Origin: Dichetophora obliterata | Lineage: Eukaryota; Arthropoda; Insecta; Diptera; Sciomyzidae | Length of the DNA: 64,000 nt | Direction of reading: 5' to 3' | NCBI GenBank assembly: GCA_963920525.1 | Contig: OY986438.1 | Location: 180,336,888-180,400,887 of the forward strand | Shown: positions 60,201 to 64,000 of the stretch, one piece after another | How positions within the stretch are numbered: the stretch's first letter is position 1 | Layout of the letters: every line of letters begins with the position of its first letter | Translations under genes and position numbers: made by a program | Notes under the pieces: model-generated | The model's database searches: none | What the model was told of the DNA's origin: nothing | What the model saw: the letters and a program-made list of their open reading frames with translations, nothing else

Positions 60201-61733
60201 GATAAATTGCCAATGAAACTATAAATTTTTTGTACAAAATCGTGAGGGATATTGATTAATAATGTTTTAAAATTACATTTTCCACATAAAACTGGAAAGA
60301 TTACTAAAAACATTTAAGTGAAACTCTCCTTATTTTGACACACAAACTTTATTTTGATGCTAAATTGATTGTTATCTTTTGACCAATCCTACAAACTATG
60401 ATTTTAAAAATAATAAATAGATTAATTTTGATTATTCTTACTAACTTCAGGATACCGCACAGTATGCCTTGGATTTCGTTCTCGAACATTTGCCGCATGC
60501 CGAGCGTACATCGCAAACGATTTTGCTGCATGAAGCCACAAAGCTTTGCTCATCGTTTCCGGTACTCTTTACGGACAAGGTGCTGGCATGTGTGCGACAA
60601 AAGAATGCTCTCAGGTAATTGTCATAAAATTCTGTTAAAATATTATCGTCATCAATAATACCTTTTTAACCTTCCCCGACTTGTGTAAACAGCCAGCAGA
60701 CTCCGTCCAACTCAGAGATTAACATCGATGTGTGTAGCAAGATATCCGGAGGTGTCACAATTGTCAATTTAAATAGTCCGCCTACACCTAATCAACCGCC
60801 TCCCGCACCTTCCACAGCTGCTGCTGTGGTCTCAACGGTATTGAATACGGCAGCAGCTGCCGTTGCAGCCAGCTCAAACACGAGCTCACAGCAATCAATG
60901 CAACCAACGACGACCACAACGACAATCATAACAGCCGATCCGATGACAAGCACCACAACTGTTTCGGTGGCAGCAGCAAGGGCAACAACGGGACGCATGC
61001 CAAATCGAAATAAAAATAAGAGTCGCAGCAGTCCAAGCAGCCCCAAGGATCACACACGCAGAACCATGGGCGTTGGAGGCGTTGTTGGCAACATGAGAAG
61101 TCGTGAGTATTTTGGTTTTGTTCTCAGGAGTTTTAATTGACTAAACATTGATAAATTTTCAAAACTCAGCGCCTGCAGTGCACCAACCGCCACCTGCAGT
61201 GCCACCAACGCCACCTCCGCATGCTGGCTATACGCGGCGCGTTAAGCTGGGTGACTCGCGCAGCACCGGCCGATTGCATCCAACCAGCAGTAATACTCAC
61301 AGAAGCATGACAAGATTAAATATTGCGGGCGGTTCAGTTGGGGGACTGCATAAAAGCATGACGCGGCTTAGCTCATCGCAGCACATCAATCAGAATGGCG
61401 GCTCAAGCTCTAACAATGCCAATAACACACACTCCAGTGGCAATGTGGTGGTGCAGACAGGTGCTGCTGCAGCGGCAGTGGGTGCAACGCCAAAAACGCC
61501 TACTTCACCCAATGGACCGGGCTACATAACACCAGTGCCACCGCTGAGCAACAATGTGATCATCACGGGCCACAACAAATGGGGCATACCATCGACACAG
61601 GTGACTTCGGGTGGAGTAACGGTGACGACGTCACCCACGAAGGTGCGTCCGCACTCGCAGGGACCTACAACGCTGTTGAATACAAGTTCGGCTTTGCTTA
61701 AGTACAGTACCGATGCGCTCAATCAATCGATAG
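39172..61733 (+). CDS. melt: Melted / VEPH1 homologue, N-terminal 681 codons in eight exons (3' end beyond window)
   Basis: Exons: 39172-39276, 51563-51814, 51876-52050, 52118-52281, 52374-52583, 60451-60614, 60693-61102 and 61170-61733. All have GT-AG borders and phases that join (105, 252, 175, 164, 210, 164, 410 and 564 nt). The protein opens [20 protein letters not shown], the hallmark start of Melted/VEPH1, and continues as an all-helical repeat region. It then enters a Pro/Ala/Thr/Ser-rich low-complexity part. The family's C-terminal PH domain lies outside. Known role in flies: a membrane-recruited adaptor that links Tsc1 and FoxO to insulin/TOR control of growth and fat, and acts in R8 photoreceptor fate opposite Warts. 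Introns 1 (12.3 kb) and 5 (7.9 kb) are packed with repeats; the others are 61-92 nt. Confidence 0.95.
39515..40095 (+). mobile_element. Internally deleted mariner-like element
   Basis: TA-flanked ends AAAGGTGATCCAATA (left) and the complement of the right end, AAGGGTGATCTAATA. ATG at 39627 gives [20 protein letters not shown] then a stop. After a deletion the C-terminus appears: [20 protein letters not shown] (third catalytic D), then a frameshift and [12 protein letters not shown]. It is a short deletion derivative that lacks most of the transposase. Confidence 0.88.
40112..40651. mobile_element. MITE with TTAA duplication (piggyBac- or Kolobok-like)
   Basis: TTAA flanks both sides (40108-40111 and 40652-40655). 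Ends are CCCATTAACCGCGGTTGGG and the complement of the right end, ACCATTAACTGCGGCTCCC. TTGGGTATwTTTw motifs recur inside, near 40126 and 40507. No transposase was recognised; a 95-codon minus-strand frame inside is not recognisable. Confidence 0.75.
40690..41640 (-). pseudogene. RNase H domain and C-terminus of a non-LTR element
   Basis: The minus strand, with breaks, reads [63 protein letters not shown] and [22 protein letters not shown]-terminal [20 protein letters not shown] zinc-knuckle-like block follows. The order is that of the RNase H-bearing element at 47936-50757, but sequence divergence shows a different family. The reverse transcriptase part is absent. Confidence 0.85.
41641..42110. 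other. Spacer with an A9T8 junction and a tRNA-like patch
   Basis: An AAAAAAAAATTTTTTTT junction near 41690 resembles the one near 63893. See the tRNA-like entry for 41985-42047. A direct duplication GAAGCTATGKTGCA...GGCTATCC covers about 42085-42200. Confidence 0.35.
41985..42047 (-). repeat. tRNA-like remnant (SINE head or tRNA pseudogene)
   Basis: The minus strand reads GGATCAGTTGGTAGTG (D-arm, box A-like) and GAGTTCAATCC (T-arm, box B-like) at tRNA-like spacing. The acceptor stem does not close and the anticodon stem is poor, so it is not a working tRNA gene. Confidence 0.35.
42330..43890 (+). pseudogene. Helentron-type Helitron remnant: PIF1-like helicase end plus endonuclease
   Basis: Pieces in order: [34 protein letters not shown] and [12 protein letters not shown] (helicase core after the Walker region); [40 protein letters not shown] (helicase motif V area); [20 protein letters not shown] (motif VI area). 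Then an exonuclease-endonuclease-phosphatase-like domain follows: [63 protein letters not shown] and [10 protein letters not shown]. An apurinic-type endonuclease fused behind the helicase marks Helentron/Helitron2-type proteins. Many frameshifts are present. The Rep domain and element ends were not found. Confidence 0.8.
43891..44471. other. AT-rich spacer
   Basis: No gene or repeat recognised. Confidence 0.3.
44472..44689. repeat. 109-bp tandem duplication (one mismatch)
   Basis: Copies 44472-44580 and 44581-44689 (AACACAGATTTTTATAGCGG...) differ at one visible base (CACTTTTATT versus CACTTCTATT). The duplication is recent. Its last 23 bp are also the outer end of the adjoining hairpin. 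Confidence 0.95.
44667..44868. repeat. Long hairpin: 95-bp arms, 12-bp loop
   Basis: The left arm 44667-44761 (AACGCATGGGTAAAATTTTA...TGATTTTAATAT) and right arm 44774-44868 (ATATTAAAATCATCGAGTTT...GACCCATGCGTT) pair nearly throughout, with about ten mismatches. The loop is GTGAAAAGTGAT. It is a foldback MITE or a hairpin-forming DNA end. No target duplication was seen, because the left flank is itself the duplicated 109-bp unit. Confidence 0.93.
45342..46285 (+). mobile_element. Mariner-like element with N-terminal deletion
   Basis: The left end CAGTGTAGCCCTTATTCGAA, GCGCCCAT pairs with the complement of the right end (CAGGGTTGTCCATATTCGAA, GCGCCCAT). A TA lies at the left flank. An N-terminal scrap ([10 protein letters not shown], then [17 protein letters not shown] in another frame) is at 45455-45545, followed by a deletion up to MSDEAHF. 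Confidence 0.85.
45552..46169 (+). pseudogene. Mariner-like transposase catalytic domain, open but missing its DNA-binding part
   Basis: 205 open codons keep all three catalytic regions: [11 protein letters not shown] (first D), [20 protein letters not shown] (second D), and [20 protein letters not shown] (third acidic site), ending [11 protein letters not shown]. The helix-turn-helix region that should precede it is deleted, so it cannot be a full transposase. It is related to the derivative at 39515-40095 (shared CDLTP/SPDLTP and FLWGYVKS-type blocks), but a different family member. The frame's survival suggests a recent loss. Confidence 0.88.
46286..47799. other. AT-rich spacer, nothing recognised
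   Basis: A 66-codon minus-strand frame at 46407-46607 has GC-richer sequence than its surroundings but no motif I recognise. Confidence 0.3.
47800..50766 (-). mobile_element. RNase H-bearing non-LTR retrotransposon, 5'-truncated
   Basis: The minus-strand 3' end carries a CCTAACCTAACCCAACCTAA-like tail (47803-47822) after the 3' UTR. The 5' end is lost at about 50766, inside the linker between endonuclease and RT. Only about 3 kb remains. Confidence 0.9.
47936..50757 (-). pseudogene. ORF2 reverse transcriptase-RNase H, broken by one stop codon
   Basis: Read from about 50757: linker [43 protein letters not shown] at about 50198 interrupts between SQKKLE and [16 protein letters not shown] further 721 codons are open from 50101 to 47936. 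RT motifs: [75 protein letters not shown] (catalytic), [14 protein letters not shown] and [13 protein letters not shown]. RNase H motifs: [18 protein letters not shown] (D), [12 protein letters not shown] (E), [13 protein letters not shown] (D) and [19 protein letters not shown]. The C-terminus has a C-x2-C...H-x3-C knuckle ([19 protein letters not shown]). RNase H after RT suggests an I/LOA-like clade. One nonsense change makes this a very young corpse; the endonuclease is truncated away. Confidence 0.93.
50767..51562. other. Intron 1 of melted, 3' part; AT-rich
   Basis: Ends in the acceptor CCGATCACAG at 51553-51562. Nothing else recognised. Confidence 0.4.
51563..52583 (+). CDS. melt: melted coding exons 2-5
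   Basis: Exon 2 (51563-51814): [20 protein letters not shown] to [11 protein letters not shown]. Exon 3 (51876-52050): [20 protein letters not shown] to SIMDSILAG. Exon 4 (52118-52281): [20 protein letters not shown] to LLIAQKKPT. Exon 5 (52374-52583): [14 protein letters not shown] to [10 protein letters not shown]. The introns of 61, 67 and 92 nt are typical small fly introns. The helical repeat pattern (LLxxLxP, ALPVAVxFLP) suits the armadillo-like N-terminal half of the family. Confidence 0.95.
52584..53592. other. Intron 5 of melted, 5' part; AT-rich
   Basis: Begins with the donor GTAAGT. No repeat or gene recognised. Confidence 0.4.
53596..53859. mobile_element. MITE with CAGCCCTATTCTGG ends and TAA duplication (copy 1)
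   Basis: Long inverted arms: CAGCCCTATTCTGGCAAATT, AACAAATTGTTAACCAGTAT, TTTGAATATTTCTA pair with an inverted partner at 53808-53859. TAA flanks both sides (53593-53595 and 53860-53862). A 3-bp TAA duplication fits PIF/Harbinger-type MITEs. Confidence 0.9.
54102..54520. mobile_element. MITE with CAGCCCTATTCTGG ends and TAA duplication (copy 2, with nested insert)
   Basis: The same 14-bp end as copy 1 at both termini, flanked by TAA (54099-54101 and 54521-54523). The interior differs and is interrupted by a separate palindromic element at 54155-54315. Confidence 0.88.
54155..54315. mobile_element. Small palindromic MITE nested in copy 2
   Basis: AGGGCATAGTTCACGATCAT, GTTGCATCG pairs with CGATGCAACAAGATCGTGAA, CTGCCCT. 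A second inner pair (AAACAGCTTTTACAAAAAC and GTTTTTGTAAAAGCTGTTT) completes a full hairpin. Confidence 0.85.
55053..58236. repeat. 3.2-kb hexanucleotide array (CCATTA / CCATAA / ACATTA blocks) in melted intron 5
   Basis: Ordered blocks on the plus strand: CCATTA to about 55677; CCATAA from about 55690 to 57282 (about 265 units, broken by three CCATTA units near 56889); a few CCATTT; CCATTA with some ACATTA to about 57864; then ACATTA to the end. Each block is nearly pure, so variant hexamers have spread locally. Because the period is six, several frames lack stops on both strands, giving meaningless dipeptide ORFs of up to 1084 codons (NG, YG, MV, HY, LW). Confidence 0.98.
58845..59232. repeat. 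Large inverted repeat inside the hAT-type element
   Basis: The left arm near 58848-58945 (TTGATTTTATATGATTTAAA, TACAAATTC, TTTGATGGTTTAAA) is inverted at 59180-59232. Part of the left arm is duplicated (TTAAATACAAATTC near 58860 and 58906). The centre holds the GC-rich compound palindrome at 59070-59169. Confidence 0.75.
59070..59169. repeat. Compound GC-rich palindrome
   Basis: ATTTCGGCCGTGCTTAAGGC, TTCATCAGCCTTTCTGAT is followed by a shorter inverted copy (TGAAGCCTTTAGCACGGCCG) and then a full inverted copy (ATCAGAAAGGCTGATGAAGC, CTTAAGCACGGCCGAAAT). Three alternating copies of one 40-bp core could form two competing hairpins. Confidence 0.9.
59989..60450. other. Melted intron 5, 3' end
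   Basis: AT-rich; ends in the acceptor CTAACTTCAG at 60441-60450. Confidence 0.4.
60451..61733 (+). CDS. melt: melted coding exons 6-8
   Basis: Exon 6 (60451-60614): [20 protein letters not shown] to ACVRQKNAL, the last helical segment. Exon 7 (60693-61102) and exon 8 (61170-61733) encode low-complexity linker: [18 protein letters not shown], a Thr run, [19 protein letters not shown], a duplicated KSMTRL/RSMTRL motif (HRSMTRLN and HKSMTRLS), and Gly/Asn/Thr-rich stretches. Exon 8 ends TCGATAG|GTGAGT in phase 1, so coding continues past the window or into a later exon not seen here. GC content is clearly above the surrounding introns. Confidence 0.93.
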
Positions 61734-61964
61734 GTGAGTTATGATAGAATTAACAAATTTAAGTAAAAGATTTCTTTTTAAATTAGTTATCAGTTGGTAA
61801 TGAATGGCATCAACCGTTTTCTTAAAAATGTATGGCAAAGTTTTAGTTTTCTTTTGGGTCTCTTAGTTCTCATAGCTCATAACCCAGACACGTGAGGTCA
61901 TAAAAAATGAATAGGAGTTCGAGATATACATTTTTGATATCATGATCCGATTTTTTAAAAAACC

Positions 61965-62425
61965 CCACGTTTAAAAAACGCAATAGGGGTGTATTAACTT
62001 TGTCAATGCGTTTGTAACGCTGATAAGGAGGAGTGACAAGTATAGAAAAGTATATATATTCTTGATCAGCACCACCTACTGAGTTGATTAAGCCATGTTC
62101 GTCTGTCTGTTTGTGGTCACAATAACAGCCGTTATATTTTAGCTATCGTAACGAAATTCAATATATTAGATTTTTATTCAAAAATGAAGGTCAAGTTCGA
62201 AAATGAGCCAAATCCGGTGAAAACCACGCCTACCTCCCTTACGAAGTGACTAAACCAAAACGGTAAAATTTCTTTCAATTGTACAAAAATTAATCTAATG
62301 ACTTCAAATTTTGCACAAAACCTTTAACAATTAGTATAAACTTTAGGTATGAAATTTGGAAAAATAGTCGTCCGTGGGGATATTTTAACTTCGGCCCAGT
62401 CGAAGATAGTTCCTTACTAGTTAAA
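61965..62425 (-). repeat. Interspersed repeat family copy, inverted relative of 29475-30045
   Basis: The minus strand begins ACTAGTAAGGAACTATCTTC, GACTGGGCCGAAGTTAAAAT. It then has the GTAGGCGTGG block, the GACAAACAGACAGACGAACA block and GGTGCTGATCAAGAATATAT, and ends at a TTTTTTAAACGTGGGG palindrome. It lies downstream of melted exon 8, probably in the next intron. Confidence 0.85.
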
Positions 62426-62634
62426 ATTTAAAAACTAAAATAAATTTACTTTTAATTTGGTGTATCAACTTTGTCAATCGTTTCAGCAGTTTCGGCGCAA
62501 TCGAAAGAAATATAAAAATTAATAATTCTTTTAGTCAAAAATAAAATGAAAAAAATCCTTACGCAAAAATAAAAAAATATTAAAGATACCAAAAAAATAT
62601 ACAGTTTATAATTTTAAGCAAGAAGAACGCTCTT

Positions 62635-62935
62635 TTAAGAAAAAAATGTGGTGCGGTCGGGGGACTACCGTCAAATATGAAGTTCCCTGAGCTTTTTCTT
62701 CAATTCCAAATAAAATCTGTTTGTTTTTTTAATTTTTTTTTTTATTTTATATTACACATTTTTATGGTCCACCCTAGTTAGTGTCAAATTTTTTTTAAAT
62801 TCTAACATAGGATTCAAAATCAGCAACCTTTTATACTGCCAGCACATACACAAAGAGTATAAAGCAAAGAACACGTTTTTAAGGTACCCCCCTAGTGTCA
62901 AAAAACTTTTTGAAATCTTGTGCACTCGCCTACTT
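62635..62935 (-). repeat. Interspersed repeat, inverted relative of 2495-3115
   Basis: The minus strand reads TTTCAAAAAGTTTTTTGACA, GCTTTATACTCTTTGTGTAT, GTGCTGGCAGTAT and GTTGCTGATTTTGAATCC, and ends CCCCCGACCGCACCACATTT. Order and spacing match the copy at the window's left end. Confidence 0.7.
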
Positions 62936-63106
62936 GCTTGTTAGTCTGCTCGAATTTTAACCCATCGGGGAAAAAAGCACTCCGAAAGGCCTTTTAAGTG
63001 CTTGTAAGTCAGCTGAAAGCGCTGACTCAACGTATGACACACCATTGTAATTTTAACATTGCATGTCATTGAAAAAGAGCACTTCAATTTAGCTGACTAT
63101 GAATTG

Positions 63107-63312
63107 CTTCAAAAGGCCTCCCGTGCAAAGCTTTGGGTCAGCAGTTCATCAAATTCTTTTTGATTTGCCTACCTCAAAAAGAGACTTGCTGAGAGGGAGA
63201 GAGAGAGAGAGAGACATTTTTTATTTCATCAAAAATAAGGGTTAGAATTTGCAACCGTCGATACTGCTTCAAAAGGCCTTCATTGTAAAGCTTTGGGTCA
63301 GCAGTTCGTTAT
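63107..63312. repeat. Dispersed direct repeat of ~50 bp with a (GA)n tract between copies
   Basis: TTGCTTCAAAAGGCCT...CAAAGCTTTGGGTCAGCAGT occurs at 63107-63147 and again at 63265-63306. A GA run lies at about 63190-63214 between them. No gene seen in 62936-63900. Confidence 0.75.
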
Positions 63313-63904
63313 TTTTTTAATGCATTAGCGAAAAATGTAAATTTTACTGAAACAATAACTACAGCAATGGTTTCAAATGAATTTTACGATACCTCACACG
63401 CGCAATTGTATCAAACCAGTGATTATTTGCATGCCGCGTTTTTTTTTTCTTTGTTCGGTTTTTTTTATTCGTTTTTTCTTTTGTTCGTTTTTTCTTGTGT
63501 CCGTTACTAAGCGTTCTCAATTTACTGTTCATTTGCACAACAACAAAATTAAGTGCTGACTTTTTGCTCCTGTAGGAAGCTGCTGACATGCCGGCCTGTT
63601 GGGAACATTCGAACGGACACTTACAGTGGACTCGCCTGCTAGTTTGTAGTCTGCCCAGTGGGCATTTTAGCGAGTTCTCCGCAAAATAAGGCATGCTACC
63701 ACTGCTATTATTGGTGTCAATACACTTTCCATGATCACTGCATTGATGAGTACTTCTGTAAGGCATTTCTGAAGATCTTTTGAAGATTTTGATTCTTTCC
63801 ATATTATTTTATATGAAAAAATTTACAAAAAAAATTAAAAAAAAAATTTTAACCACACAGAACAGTTTGTAAAAATATGTAGATTTAAAAAAAAAATTTT
63901 TTTT

Positions 63905-64000
63905 GTCCGAGTTGGGTCTCGAACCCGGGTTCCCGAAAACTTGCTTTCATTTGTATTGATGCAAAATAAGCAACTATTCCTTAATAACCACGGTAGGCGA
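63905..64000 (-). repeat. tRNA-like sequence at window edge (SINE head or tRNA pseudogene)
   Basis: The minus strand reads CGTGGTTATTAAGGAATAGT (weak box A) and, about 50 bp on, GGGTTCGAGACCC (good box B and T-arm), then a poly-A/T stretch. The acceptor stem cannot be judged and the spacing is longer than in a simple tRNA. It could be a tRNA-derived SINE. Confidence 0.3.

Noticed and set aside
63359..63802. 147-codon minus-strand frame with Cys residues (CSDHGKC, CKCPFECSQQ) that recalls EGF-like spacing
   Set aside because: The Cys pattern does not complete an EGF module, the C-terminal half is translated poly-T/poly-C DNA, and no splice or start context supports it.
63905..64000. Functional tRNA gene on the minus strand
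   Set aside because: Box B is good but box A is weak and the inter-box spacing and stems do not fit a tRNA; kept only as a tRNA-like remnant.

Overview
This window is eukaryotic. Split genes with GT-AG introns, long AT-rich introns, insect-type mariner, pogo, hAT and non-LTR elements, and two genes with close Drosophila relatives point to a higher (cyclorrhaphan) fly. The large introns and heavy repeat load would suit a tephritid fruit fly, but the species is not proven from sequence alone.

Only two host genes are well supported, both on the plus strand. The first is a small acyl-CoA-binding protein gene (Acbp/Dbi type) at 4561-4928, with one coding intron and a splice acceptor in its 5' leader. 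The second is the 5' part of the melted gene (Drosophila melt, vertebrate VEPH1). Eight coding exons lie at 39172-39276, 51563-52583 (four exons) and 60451-61733 (three exons). All exon phases join without a break to give 681 codons, and the gene leaves the window before its C-terminal PH domain. Its first coding exon carries a 29-residue upstream ORF. A leader-like exon ending at a good donor at 19763 may be its distal 5' UTR. From memory, the Drosophila Acbp genes and melt are also neighbours, so the order looks like conserved microsynteny.

The rest is a dense, layered repeat landscape. 0-3 kb: a non-LTR fragment, a ~122-bp tandem array and an interspersed repeat whose inverted relative is at 62.6 kb. 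7.4-11.1 kb: a long inverted repeat split by a complete pogo/Tigger-like transposon with 24-bp TIRs. 12-13.3 kb: a dead mariner. 14.5-17.6 kb: a TIR element with a 4-bp TTAT target duplication that carries a decayed DUF7869-type protein, itself broken by a non-LTR insertion. 18.4-19.8 kb: a CAA-rich leader-like region. 20.9-23.4 kb: a jockey-like element split by a 770-bp TIR element. 25.4-29.5 kb: an endonuclease-RT element split by another non-LTR fragment, then a hAT transposase remnant and one more RT end. 30-33.6 kb: MITEs, a Tc1 end and a mauritiana-like mariner. 35.4-37.6 kb: a TIR element holding two foldback elements. 39.5-46.3 kb (melted intron 1): mariner derivatives, a TTAA MITE, RNase H non-LTR debris, a Helentron-like helicase plus endonuclease remnant, and a 95-bp-arm hairpin. 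47.8-50.8 kb: a 5'-truncated RNase H-bearing non-LTR element with a single stop. 53.6-60 kb (melted intron 5): MITEs with TAA duplications, 3.2 kb of hexanucleotide repeat and a 1.58-kb hAT-type element.

The candidate for a little-described system is the TTAT-duplicating TIR transposon at 14565-17648. It has repeated palindromic subterminal motifs and a DUF7869-like protein with RNase-H-fold-like acidic motifs. Family names here rest on motif recognition by eye and were not searched against any database.
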